From the NCBI RefSeq assembly GCF_004683865.2, contig NZ_CP038439.1, positions 1,218,501 to 1,282,500 on the forward strand: a stretch of 64,000 bases of DNA, given 5' to 3'. Both the position numbers and the translations under genes were made by a program. This document shows, in pieces, positions 9,242 to 17,644 of this stretch. Position 1 is the stretch's first letter, and every line of letters begins with the position of its first letter. The notes under the pieces were generated by a model. It saw only the letters and a list, made by a program, of their open reading frames with translations. It had not been told where the DNA came from and made no database searches. The stretch comes from Paracoccus liaowanqingii. Its GTDB lineage: Bacteria > Pseudomonadota > Alphaproteobacteria > Rhodobacterales > Rhodobacteraceae.

Positions 9242-10505
9242 CCCCCTTTCTGATTTTCGGCGCCTTGCTAGCACTTTTGCTGACTGGCATCCCGGTTGCG
9301 TTTACGCTTGGCATCCTTGGGGCAGGGCTGCTGGCGATCGACGGTTTGCCACTGTCGATGGTCGCCAGCACGCTGTTCGGCGGCATCAACGATTTTGTCC
9401 TGCTGGCCATTCCGTTGTTTCTGCTGATGTCGAACCTGCTTCTGCGCGGCGGGATCGGACGCGACTTGTTCGTAGCGATGCAGAGTTGGGTTGGGCACTG
9501 GCCAGGGGGCTTGGGCATCGCCGCCCTTTTATCCTGCGGTGTCTTCTCGGCCATCTCGGGCAGTTCGATCACGACCGCTGCGACGGTCGGCACCGTCGCC
9601 ATTCCCGAAATGATCAAGCGTGGGTATTCGCGCAGCCTGACACTCGGCCTGATGGCTGCAGGCGGCACGCTAGGGATCATCATCCCGCCCTCGGTCCCGC
9701 TGATCATCTATGGCGCGATCACCGAACAGAGCATCGGCCAGCTATTTCTGGCGGGGGTTGGCCCCGGCATCCTACTTATCGTGCTGTTCGGGATCTACGT
9801 GGTGATCGCCTCGGCTATCCAGGGCACGCATCAGGCGATGCCGCGAGCGACCTGGCCCGAGCGACTAAATGCCACTCGCCGCGCCTTGCCGACGCTGCTG
9901 TTGGCGGGCACGATCCTTGGGGGATCTACGGCGGGATCTTCACGCCGACCGAAGCGTCAGGCATCGGCGCGGCGGTCGCGTTACTGATCTTGGCGGCCAG
10001 CGCGCGGCTTAGCCGCAACGTCTTCCTGGGCGCGGTGCGGGACACGGTCAAGACGACGACGGTGATCTTTCTCATCGTGATCGGCGCCAAGATATTTGGG
10101 CAGGCAATTACCCTATATCAGCTGCCTGCGCAGCTGGCTTGGCTGTTCGAGGATTACTTCAACACCGCCACGCTGGCACTGCTGCTTATCGCAGCGATGT
10201 TGATATTTATCGGCTTTTTCTTGGAAAGCATGTCGATGCTGCTGATCATGGTCCCGGTGCTTATGCCCACTGTCTTAGCTCTTGGAATTGATCCGATCTG
10301 GTTCGGCATCTTCTTCGTGTTGCTGATCGAGATCGCACTGATCACGCCGCCCGTCGGGTTGAACCTGTTCGTCATCCAGTCGCTCGACCGGGCGCCGCTT
10401 GGCGTGGTGGCACGGGGCGCGTTGCCCTTTGTCGCAATCATGCTGGGATCGGTCATTCTGATTGCAGTGTTTCCACAGATCGTTCTGGCGATACCGGGGC
10501 TCTAG
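9238..10505 (+). pseudogene. TRAP transporter large permease subunit (DctM), system 1, single-base frameshift
   Basis: The 5' part (to about 9920) encodes the N-terminal half of DctM (LTGIPVAFTLGILGAGLLA, IIIPPSVPLIIYGAITEQS); the 3' part in the -1 frame encodes the rest (IYGGIFTPTEASGIGAA through to LAIPGL). The junction is a run of five G at 9919-9923: one additional G restores an uninterrupted protein of ~422 residues reading LGGIYGGIFTPTE, exactly the family consensus. As written, the product ends at 9987 after a missense tail. Either a real inactivating deletion or a homopolymer sequencing error. The flanking dctP and dctQ are intact and codon use is normal on both sides, which favours error or a very recent mutation. 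Confidence 0.8.
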
Positions 10506-10509
10506 CGGC

Positions 10510-10537
10510 TGGCGCCCGGCCACTTGGCCGGGCGCCA
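10510..10537. terminator. Bidirectional terminator hairpin between dctM and HMG-CoA lyase gene
   Basis: A perfect 12-bp stem (10510-10521 TGGCGCCCGGCC, 10526-10537) with a 4-base loop sits between two convergent genes. On the minus strand the lyase gene runs into it with a short T-rich stretch (AAAACA on the plus strand) before the stem. Likely terminates both transcripts. Confidence 0.7.
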
Positions 10538-10553
10538 ATCAAAACAAGACAGG

Positions 10554-11444
10554 TCAGGCGCCGAACCAGCCCGCGCGGGCCAGCTGGCCCGTGATCTTGT
10601 CGGGAACGCGCTCGGACAGCCACTCGACCAGCACGGCCAGTCGGTCATGGTCAAGGCCCGTGACAATGCCTTCGCGCTCCAAAAGGTAATTAACGTCCTC
10701 GGTTGCGATGTTACCGGTCGCGCGCGGGGCGAAGGGGCAACCACCAAGCCCTCCGATGGCCGCATCGATTATGCTGGCCCCCCGTTCCAACGCCGCCATC
10801 AAGTTCGCATAGCCGGTGTTGCGGGTGTTATGCAGATGAACGCCCCATGGCATTGCCCCGATAACGGAGCAGCAGGCCTCATGCACCCGCGCGATGTCGC
10901 GCGGTGCAGCGACACCGATCGTGTCTGCAAGCACAATCCGGTCCGCGCCCGCCGCGAGCAGCGCCTCGGCCATATGGGCGACCCGGGACGGCGCGACCTC
11001 GCCCTCGAAAGGGCAGCCATATGCCGTGGCGATCACCCCTGTCAGACTACGCCCGGCTTGGCCTACCATTGGCGCGATGGCAGCAAAGGCCGCGACGCTC
11101 TCATCGCTGCCCATGTTCTGGTTTCGCCGGCAAAACGTGTCCGAGGCAACGACGGCGAAGCGCAGTGCGGTCACACGGGTAGCCAGTGCTCGCTCGGCCC
11201 CCTTGCGGTTCAGGACCAGGGCGGCCAACTGCACCGCCGGCAGCGGAGGCAGCGCCGCCAATAGCTCTTCAGCGCCTGCCATCTGGGGCACGCGGGCCGG
11301 GTTCACCATGCTGACCGCTTCGATCTGGCGCAGTCCCGCCGCAGCCAGCTCAGTGACCATATGCGCCCGCTCTTCGACCGAGAATATGCGCGCGAGATTT
11401 TGCAGGCCGTCGCGTGGGCCGACCTCGCAGATTGTGATACTCAT
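10554..11444 (-). CDS. Hydroxymethylglutaryl-CoA lyase family protein
   Basis: 296 aa TIM-barrel of the DRE-metallolyase family. N-terminal EVGPRDGLQN carries the catalytic Arg/Asp, VHLHNTRNTGYAN holds the metal-binding His pair and Asn, and GGLGGCPFAPRATGN includes the mobile catalytic Cys loop of HMG-CoA lyases. The family cleaves HMG-CoA to acetoacetate and acetyl-CoA; some members act on other 3-hydroxy-3-methyl acyl-CoAs. It overlaps the CoA-transferase gene by 4 bases. Together they form activation plus cleavage steps for a branched dicarboxylate. Confidence 0.88.
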   Translation of the reverse strand: MSITICEVGPRDGLQNLARIFSVEERAHMVTELAAAGLRQIEAVSMVNPARVPQMAGAEELLAALPPLPAVQLAALVLNRKGAERALATRVTALRFAVVASDTFCRRNQNMGSDESVAAFAAIAPMVGQAGRSLTGVIATAYGCPFEGEVAPSRVAHMAEALLAAGADRIVLADTIGVAAPRDIARVHEACCSVIGAMPWGVHLHNTRNTGYANLMAALERGASIIDAAIGGLGGCPFAPRATGNIATEDVNYLLEREGIVTGLDHDRLAVLVEWLSERVPDKITGQLARAGWFGA

Positions 11445-12652
11445 ATCACTCCTCGCGTCTTGAGATCAGCGATCTCGCTTTGGTCGAGACCGATCCGACT
11501 ATAGATTTCGGCATTGTGGGCCCCGATCTCCTGCGGTCCCAGCCATGCAACATCGCCGGGCGTTTCGGACAGAACCGGGAAGACGCCGGGGATGGTGATG
11601 GTGCCGAAGTCGTCGTCATGATGCTCGCGCACCATACCGCGTTCGCGGAAATGCGGGTCGTCGACGACCTGTGCAATTGAATTGATAGGACCGTAGACGA
11701 CCCCGAACTCTTTCAGGCGCGCTTTCAGCTCGGGCATTTCCAGCGACGAGGACCATTCCGCGACCATCGAATCCAGCTGGTCTGCATGATCGCCCCGCGC
11801 GATATGGGTCACGAAGCGAGGATCATCCGCCAAGTGGGTTTGACCCATGGCCTGCGTCAGACGACGGAACATGGAATCCACATTGGCCGCGATGACGATA
11901 TAAGTGCCATCCTTCGCCGGGTAGATGTTCGAGGGAGCGATCTTCGCGATCCCTGTCCCCGAGGGCTGACGGATCGCGCCGGCCTTCGAATATTCCGTAA
12001 CCGTGCTTTCCAACATCGCAAAGCAGCTTTCCGTGATGGCCGCATCCACCACTTGGCCGCGCCCCCCGTTCCGGTCGCGGCGATAAAGCGCCATCATCAT
12101 CCCCTCGAAAGCAAACAGCGCCGTCAGGGTGTCGCCAAGCGAGATGCCGTAGCGCGGCGGCGGCATGTCGGGATAGCCGTTGATGTAGCGCATGCCCGAC
12201 ATCGCTTCGCCTACCGAAGCGAAGCCCGGACGCTCCGCATAAGGCCCCGTCTGGCCGAAGCCTGAAACTCGCACGATCACCAGCCCGGGGTTCAGGGCCT
12301 GCAACTGGGCCGGGCTCATACCCCATTTCTCAAGTGTGCCGGGCTTGAAGTTCTCGATCAAGACATCGGCTTCAGCAATCAGCTTGCGTGCCAGATCCTG
12401 GCCTTCTTCCTTGCGCAGGTTGATTGAGACCGACTTCTTGTTCCGCGCCATGATAGGCCACCATAGTGTCTTGCCTTCGTGCTGAAGTCGCCCCCAGTTG
12501 CGGATCGGGTCGCCACTGCCGGGTGCCTCGATCTTTAGGACTTCAGCCCCGAAATCGGCGCAGCGACTGCCGACAAACGGCCCGGCTAGTAGCTGCCCCA
12601 TCTCCACGACCCGAAGGCCCTGCAGCGGCCCGAACGGTGTTTCACCTGACAT
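11441..12652 (-). CDS. Class III (CaiB/BaiF) CoA-transferase
   Basis: 403 aa, full length. The N-terminal LQGLRVVEMGQLLAGPF and RNKKSVSINLRKEEGQDLAR blocks and the YGISLGDTLTALFAFEGMM segment (putative catalytic Asp) are typical. A GGGAGGGAT ribosome-binding site precedes the ATG at 12652. These enzymes move CoA between carboxylic acids; the human relative SUGCT uses succinyl-CoA with glutarate or 3-hydroxy-3-methylglutarate. Coupling to an HMG-CoA lyase makes such a dicarboxylate a reasonable substrate. Transcribed divergently from a GntR gene. Confidence 0.88.
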   Translation of the reverse strand: MSGETPFGPLQGLRVVEMGQLLAGPFVGSRCADFGAEVLKIEAPGSGDPIRNWGRLQHEGKTLWWPIMARNKKSVSINLRKEEGQDLARKLIAEADVLIENFKPGTLEKWGMSPAQLQALNPGLVIVRVSGFGQTGPYAERPGFASVGEAMSGMRYINGYPDMPPPRYGISLGDTLTALFAFEGMMMALYRRDRNGGRGQVVDAAITESCFAMLESTVTEYSKAGAIRQPSGTGIAKIAPSNIYPAKDGTYIVIAANVDSMFRRLTQAMGQTHLADDPRFVTHIARGDHADQLDSMVAEWSSSLEMPELKARLKEFGVVYGPINSIAQVVDDPHFRERGMVREHHDDDFGTITIPGVFPVLSETPGDVAWLGPQEIGAHNAEIYSRIGLDQSEIADLKTRGVI

Positions 12653-12847
12653 GGCGATCCCTCCCTGATGTGTCTAGGATATTTGTATTCCGGCACAGGT
12701 ATAATTTGTATCCATTTGTGGCCGGCTGAAGTAAATTTTGCCGTGCCGTTTATTCGGACCGGTGTTTCTGCACCCATTCGAGGGATTGTAATGCCACAAG
12801 CCAGATGGTGAACTGCGCCGGAACAGCAAGTGTCGGAAGGGCTTGAG
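12653..12847. promoter_or_regulatory. Divergent promoter region with ATTTGTAT direct repeats
   Basis: This 195-bp gap separates the CoA-transferase operon and the GntR gene. ATTTGTAT occurs at 12681-12688 and 12704-12711, followed by a partial third copy (ATTTGT) at 12714. The region is AT-richer than its surroundings. The repeats may be regulator half-sites; this is inferred from position only. Confidence 0.35.
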
Positions 12848-13558
12848 ATGCAGCCGGGATCTTCGGAAAGTGCGTCCAGACGGGCCTATCGCGAGTTGCG
12901 CCAAGCGATCCTGGAGCGGCGCTTGCCAGCCAACCGCAAGGTGACCGAGGTTGGCCTTGCCGAAAACCTTGGGATTTCTCGCACACCTATCCGGGAGGCA
13001 ATCAAGCGCCTTCTGCTGGAGGGGCTGCTGGAGCGGCGCAAGGGGCAGGGCCTATGGTGCGTGGTCCCCGATGCAGACGAGGTTCGCGAGATCTTTGAGC
13101 TGCGGCTGCGCCTTGAATCCTATGCCGCCGCAAAGGCGGCCGAGCGGGCAAAGCCAGCGCAGGTTGAGGCGCTGGTCGCGTCCGCCCGCCGGATGAACGA
13201 GTTGACGCAGGTCGCTGTGGACAGTGAGGCGCTGATCGCAAGCATTGACCGAGAAAATGCTCACTTTCACAGCCTGATTGCGGAAGCGACGCAGTCTCAA
13301 AGATTGATGCACCTGATCCGGGCGACGGTGGACTTGGCGCTGGTGACGCGCACCTTTCGCCAGTTCACAGCGGACCAGCGCCGCCGTTCGGCACAGCACC
13401 ACCTTGAGATTGCAGCCGCCATTGCTGCTCGCAAGCCGCACTGGGCCGAGCGGATGATGCAAGTCCACATCTTATCAGCTGAAGACACGATGGACAGCAT
13501 TCCCAGTGCGGATGTTCCCGCGGATGACCGACTGAGCCAAACCAATAACGATGATTAA
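12848..13558 (+). CDS. GntR-family regulator (FCD/FadR subgroup) of the CoA-transferase/lyase operon
   Basis: 236 aa. ATG 12848 is chosen because GGAAGGG lies seven bases upstream; a GTG at 12830 is the alternative. The N-terminal winged HTH (NRKVTEVGLAENLGISRTPI) and the C-terminal helical FCD effector domain (LRLRLESYAAAKAAE, ENAHFHSLI with metal-ligand His) are both present. Divergent position indicates control of the CoA-transferase/lyase genes and perhaps the TRAP operon, with a carboxylate or CoA ester as effector (inference). Confidence 0.87.
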   Translation: MQPGSSESASRRAYRELRQAILERRLPANRKVTEVGLAENLGISRTPIREAIKRLLLEGLLERRKGQGLWCVVPDADEVREIFELRLRLESYAAAKAAERAKPAQVEALVASARRMNELTQVAVDSEALIASIDRENAHFHSLIAEATQSQRLMHLIRATVDLALVTRTFRQFTADQRRRSAQHHLEIAAAIAARKPHWAERMMQVHILSAEDTMDSIPSADVPADDRLSQTNNDD

Positions 13559-13613
13559 ATAACTTTGCATGATACCCCGTTGGCCTGTCATGCGGCTACG
13601 CAATGGGCGGAAA

Positions 13614-13676
13614 GCAGACTGACGGCAGTGCGGCATGGTAACTGCAGCATTGATCCGAAGCAGACACTCAATGCGC
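13614..13676. repeat. Dispersed intergenic repeat, copy related to 30039-30100
   Basis: The segment beginning GCAGACTGACGGCAGTGCGG matches 30039 onward with about three in four bases identical (GCATGG, GCAGCAT and CCGAA blocks kept in order). No ORF of quality covers it. Likely part of the decayed repeat family also seen at 19075, 29938, 48765 and 60098. Confidence 0.45.
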
Positions 13677-13793
13677 TACGTCAGCCGCCGGCCTTAGATC
13701 CATCAATCAGAAAGGACCCGGCCGCGAGGAGGGCGTCCACGGTATCCTAAATTCATGGAGCCAAAATACAACGCCTTGAACTTCTGAAGCAGC

Positions 13794-14570
13794 TTACAGG
13801 CGCGGGCGCTGCCGCTCCGCGACGGTGCGGTTCAACTCTAGCATTGCAGCCATCGCTTCTCGGGCGGCGGCGGGATCGCGGGCGGCGATAGCCTCGGCGA
13901 CGGCGATGTGGCCCTCGCGACTGACCTTGTCGTTGCTGTCGTCCGCGACACCCAGCTCGTAGGAGACGCGCAGCATGGTAAGGATCAGCTGGCGCATCTG
14001 GCGCATAACGTCGTTGCCGGTCATGTCAAACAGCGTGACGTGGAACTGACAGTCGGCGGCGAACCGCGCCTCGACATCGTCCTCCGCCGGGTGGATTGCC
14101 TGCGCCGCCGCGAGCAGCGTCTCGATCTGGCGGGCGGATGCGCGCTCGGCGGCCAGCGCGGCAGCGGCGGGCTCGATGATCGTGCGCAGCTCGGTTGTTT
14201 CGGCAAAGATGCGGCGGATGCGGGGGTGGTCGGGACGGTGCCAGCAGACGACGTCACTGTCGATCAGGTTCCATTCGTCGACCGGCCGCACGCGTGTGCC
14301 GTAGCGCCGTGCCGTCCGCACCAGCTGCTTACCCGAAAGCACCTTGATCGCGTCGCGGACCGTCGCGCGGCTGACCCCGAGGCTGTCGGCCAACTCCGCC
14401 TCGGTCGGCATCACCTCGTCGGGACGATAGATGTCGTTGGAGATGCGCCGCCCCAAGGTCTCGACTGCCTGCTTGGCCGCCCCCGTTGGCAGAGACGAGG
14501 CGTAATCCGTCGGGATCTTCAGATCCAGCACGCGCCGCGCGCTGCCCGTCACACCCTGCGAGATATCCAT
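13794..14570 (-). CDS. GntR-family regulator (FCD subgroup) next to TRAP system 2
   Basis: 258 aa. The HTH is at residues ~45-95 (DEVMPTEAELADSLGVSRAT), followed by an FCD domain (IIEPAAAALAAERASARQIE, CQFHVTLFDMTGNDVMRQM with the metal-ligand His pair region). Divergent from dctP2, so it probably represses the TRAP/dehydratase operon and responds to a sugar acid. Gluconate, galactonate and uronate regulators share this subgroup. Confidence 0.87.
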   Translation of the reverse strand: MDISQGVTGSARRVLDLKIPTDYASSLPTGAAKQAVETLGRRISNDIYRPDEVMPTEAELADSLGVSRATVRDAIKVLSGKQLVRTARRYGTRVRPVDEWNLIDSDVVCWHRPDHPRIRRIFAETTELRTIIEPAAAALAAERASARQIETLLAAAQAIHPAEDDVEARFAADCQFHVTLFDMTGNDVMRQMRQLILTMLRVSYELGVADDSNDKVSREGHIAVAEAIAARDPAAAREAMAAMLELNRTVAERQRPRL

Positions 14571-14586
14571 TTCGAAACCACCTTTA

Positions 14587-14614
14587 CATATGATCTAGAG
14601 AGCGGCATCATGTG
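14587..14614. promoter_or_regulatory. Candidate GntR operator in divergent gap
   Basis: CATATGAT (14587-14594) and ATCATGTG (14607-14614) form an inverted repeat with one mismatch, between the GntR gene and dctP2. A second palindrome, TAGCCC/GGGCTA, occurs at 14622-14638. Neither has been matched to a known site; the call rests on symmetry and position. Confidence 0.35.
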
Positions 14615-14708
14615 ACCTATGTAGCCCCGCGCGGGCTATTATGGCAACGGCCGGAGCGGGTGGAGGACCCAGAGCCGGATAAACCGGGCCCCAGGGAGGA
14701 TGACAGGA

Positions 14709-15749
14709 ATGACAATCAGAACCGCATTTTGCGCGGCGGCTTTAGCTGCATGCGTCAGCGTCTTCGGCTTGGCAAAGGCCGACGCGATGGAAATCAAGTT
14801 CGGGATCGGGATGCCGGAAGGCGACTCTCCCGAATACAACGCCTTGGTCCGCTTCAAGGACTATGTCGAGTTCAAAACCAACGGCGAGATCACCGTGCGC
14901 CTGTTTCCCAACAATCAGTTGGGTGGCGAGCGCGAGATGATCGAGATGGTTCAGCAGGGCAGCCTTGAGCTGAGTTTCCCCGCGGATGGAGCGATGGCGG
15001 GCTTCTACCCGCCAATGCAGGTCTGGTCGATCCCCTACCTGTTCGAGTCCGCTCCCGTCGCATGGCGCGTCCTCGAGAGCGAGTTCGCCGATAGCATGCG
15101 CGAGGACGTGCTGGAACAAACCGGCATCCGCGCGCTGGCCTTCTCGCAAAACGGCTTCCGGTCCTTCACCAACAACGTGCGCCCGATCATTAACCCCGCC
15201 GACATGGCCGGGCTGAAGATCCGCACGATGGAAAGCCCGGTTTACATGGAGATGGTCGGCGCCCTCGGCGCGACCGCCGTGCCAATAAGCGGGGCCGAGG
15301 TGGTGATGGCCCTGCGCCAAGGCGTCGTCGACGGACAAGAGAACCCTCCGGCCGTGGTCTACACCGGTGGGCATGGCGAGGTGCAGCGCTACTACACGCT
15401 GAACGAGCATACATTTGGGCTGCATGTGATTATCGCGAATGAGGATTGGTTTTCCAGCCTCGAGCCTGGCCACCAGCAAGTGATCCAGGACGCCGCCAAG
15501 CTGATGGCCTGGACCGAGAACCTGCAGAAGACCGAAGGTGACTGGCGCTTCAGCCGACAGCTGGCCGACGAGTTGGGGATGGAGATCCACGTCTCGACCC
15601 CCGAGGAGAAGGCCGCTTTCCGCGATATTGCGCAACCTCCGGTCATGTCCTTCATCCGCGGAAATGTCGGCGACGAACTGGTGGACGAGCTGCTGGCCAC
15701 GGTCGAGGATACGAAGGTCAGGCTCTACGGTAGCGACGCCGCCGAGTAA
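14709..15749 (+). CDS. TRAP transporter substrate-binding protein (DctP), system 2
   Basis: 346 aa with a signal peptide cleaved near ADA-M (residue ~26). ATG 14709 is eight bases after GGGAGGA; the earlier ATG at 14700 overlaps that site and is less likely. Family motifs are present: NNQLGGEREMIEMVQQGSLE, GLKIRTMESPVY with the carboxylate-binding Arg, and VVMALRQGVVDGQENPP. The downstream dehydratase suggests an aldonic or uronic acid ligand. A strong hairpin follows the stop codon. Confidence 0.92.
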   Translation: MTIRTAFCAAALAACVSVFGLAKADAMEIKFGIGMPEGDSPEYNALVRFKDYVEFKTNGEITVRLFPNNQLGGEREMIEMVQQGSLELSFPADGAMAGFYPPMQVWSIPYLFESAPVAWRVLESEFADSMREDVLEQTGIRALAFSQNGFRSFTNNVRPIINPADMAGLKIRTMESPVYMEMVGALGATAVPISGAEVVMALRQGVVDGQENPPAVVYTGGHGEVQRYYTLNEHTFGLHVIIANEDWFSSLEPGHQQVIQDAAKLMAWTENLQKTEGDWRFSRQLADELGMEIHVSTPEEKAAFRDIAQPPVMSFIRGNVGDELVDELLATVEDTKVRLYGSDAAE

Positions 15750-15762
15750 CCTTTCAAGCGCT

Positions 15763-15793
15763 CTGCCCTGTGGCGCCATTCGTCGCCGGGCAG
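15763..15793 (+). promoter_or_regulatory. Intercistronic hairpin after dctP2
   Basis: CTGCCC (15763-15768) plus GGCG (15772-15775) pair with CGCC (15784-15787) plus GGGCAG (15788-15793); a three-base bulge separates the two stem parts. It lies in the 72-bp gap before dctQ2 and has no T-run, so it probably stabilises the dctP mRNA end or attenuates rather than terminates (inference). Confidence 0.55.
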
Positions 15794-15821
15794 GGACTTG
15801 GCTCTTCAGGAAGTTGATCCC

Positions 15822-16361
15822 ATGATCCAGGCAGCCACCTTGGCCGCGCGGCTTCTGGCCCGCAGCACCGAGATCCTTGCGGCGCTTCTGATGATCGCCG
15901 TCACGGTGCTGAACCTGACGCAGGTCGGCGGGCGCTATCTCTTCGCGACCGGCTTCAGCTGGACCGAGGAAGTGATGCGGTATTCTATGATCTGGCTGAT
16001 GATGCTGGGCAGTGTCGCGTGCATCTACCGGGTCGAACATATGGGCATCGAGGCACTGGAAACGCTGGTTCCGCCCCACCGCGTGCATCTGGTAAAGTCC
16101 GCACTTTACACCGTCGCCGCAATCTTCTGCGCCGTGATTCTGATCTATGGCTGGCCGCTCGCCATGCGAAACGCGGCTCAGGTGGCGCCCGCCTCGGGCA
16201 TCCCGATGGTCGTCCCCTACATGGCCTTGCCGGTCGGAGCGGGGCTGATGCTGGTGCAGATCGCACTCAGCTGGCTGTCCGGGTTCGAACCCGAGGGTGA
16301 CCAGACCGGCGGCGGCGATGTCGCGGCGCCCGGCAGCGACCGCGAACGGGGCGTGCAATGA
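15822..16361 (+). CDS. TRAP transporter small permease subunit (DctQ), system 2
   Basis: 179 aa with four transmembrane helices and the pattern QVGGRYLFATGFSWTEEVMR. ATG 15822 follows AGGAAG by seven to eight bases. Its stop overlaps the dctM2 start by 4 bases. The last ~25 residues are a charged, glycine-rich cytoplasmic tail not expected to be functional in transport. Confidence 0.88.
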   Translation: MIQAATLAARLLARSTEILAALLMIAVTVLNLTQVGGRYLFATGFSWTEEVMRYSMIWLMMLGSVACIYRVEHMGIEALETLVPPHRVHLVKSALYTVAAIFCAVILIYGWPLAMRNAAQVAPASGIPMVVPYMALPVGAGLMLVQIALSWLSGFEPEGDQTGGGDVAAPGSDRERGVQ

Positions 16362-17632
16362 TCTGGGTCGGTGCGCTTGGCCTAGGCCTGCTGTTCATCG
16401 GCGTGCCCGTCGCCTTCGCGCTCGGACTTGCCGGGATGCTGGGTGTCTGGATGACGGGCATTCCCCTCAGCGTCACCGCGACGCGCCTGTTCACCGGCGT
16501 GGACAGCTTTGTCTTTCTCGCCGTGCCCTTCTACATCCTTGCCGCCGAAATCATGAGCCAGGGCGGCATCACCGCGCGGCTGATCTCGATTGCCTCCGTC
16601 GCCACCGGCTGGCTGCGGGGCGGGACAGCCTTTGCCAATATTGGCACCTCGGTCATGTTCGCCGGCATCTCGGGCTCGGCCGTGGCGGATGCGGCGGCTC
16701 TTGGCCGGGTGTTCACCGAGGAGATGCCGAAAGAGGGCTATACCCGCGAATACTCCGCCGCAGTAACCGCGGCCTCGTCGATCATCGGGCCAATCATTCC
16801 GCCCTCCGGCCTTGCCATCATCATGGCGGCCGTCACCGGCTTGTCGGTCATCGACCTGTTCCTTGCCGGCATCGGACCGGGGCTGCTGATGGCCGCCGCC
16901 TGCGCGGCCGTGGTCGCCGTCGGTGCCTTGCGTGGCCGCTTGCCGCGCCCCCGCCGCCGCGCGCCGAGCGGCGACAGTGCGCTGAAGATGGTGGTCGAGG
17001 CGCTGGCCGTCATTACCCTGCCGGTCATCATCGTGGGCGGCATGATTGCCGGCATCTACACCGCCACCGAGGGCGGCGGCATCGCAGTCGTCTATGCCAT
17101 CTTCCTGTCGGTTGTGGTCTTCCGCGCCATGACGCTGCACGGTTTGTGGCTGGCCTTCCTGCGTGCGGCCCGCACCTCGGCCAGCATTTACCTTCTGGTC
17201 GCCGCCGCCACTATCCTGTCTTACGCGCTGAACCTGCTGGGCATCGCCGATTGGGTCGCTGGTGCGGCCGGCATCTTCCAGGACAGTCCGATCCTGTTCC
17301 TGTTCGCCGTCGCCCTGCTCATGCTGGTTCTTGGCACCTTCCTCGACATCGGCGCCGCGATCCTGATCTTCGCGCCGCTGCTGATGCCGGTGGTGCGCGA
17401 GCTGGGGATCGACCCGTTGCAGGCGGCGATGGTCATCATGCTGACGCTGGCGATGGGCCTCGTGACGCCGCCCGTCGGCGTCGTGCTGTTCGTGGTGATG
17501 CGGGTCGGGCGGATCGGGCTGATCCCCCTGATGCGGGCGCTCGTCCCCTTCCTACTCGCCCAGCTGATCGCCATCGCGATCATCTGCTTGGTGCCCGGCA
17601 TTTCCTCCTACCTTCCCAGCCTTCTCAACTGA
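16358..17632 (+). CDS. TRAP transporter large permease subunit (DctM), system 2
   Basis: 424 aa, intact, about twelve membrane segments. Signature blocks are FAGISGSAVADAAALG, SSIIGPIIPPSGLAIIM and GLVTPPVGVVLFVV. It forms the sodium-driven permease with DctQ2. Overlaps dctQ2 by 4 bases and ends 12 bases before the dehydratase gene, so all are one operon. Confidence 0.93.
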   Translation: MIWVGALGLGLLFIGVPVAFALGLAGMLGVWMTGIPLSVTATRLFTGVDSFVFLAVPFYILAAEIMSQGGITARLISIASVATGWLRGGTAFANIGTSVMFAGISGSAVADAAALGRVFTEEMPKEGYTREYSAAVTAASSIIGPIIPPSGLAIIMAAVTGLSVIDLFLAGIGPGLLMAAACAAVVAVGALRGRLPRPRRRAPSGDSALKMVVEALAVITLPVIIVGGMIAGIYTATEGGGIAVVYAIFLSVVVFRAMTLHGLWLAFLRAARTSASIYLLVAAATILSYALNLLGIADWVAGAAGIFQDSPILFLFAVALLMLVLGTFLDIGAAILIFAPLLMPVVRELGIDPLQAAMVIMLTLAMGLVTPPVGVVLFVVMRVGRIGLIPLMRALVPFLLAQLIAIAIICLVPGISSYLPSLLN

Positions 17633-17644
17633 CGCGGAACATCC

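Noticed and set aside
9910..9930. Programmed -1 frameshift in dctM1
   Set aside because: The G run is not a typical slippery heptamer and no stimulatory fold is evident; missing base is simpler.
14742..16358. 538-residue minus-strand open frame across dctP2 and dctQ2
   Set aside because: Rich in His, Arg and Gly as expected for antisense of high-GC coding DNA, no family features, and the plus strand encodes clear TRAP genes.
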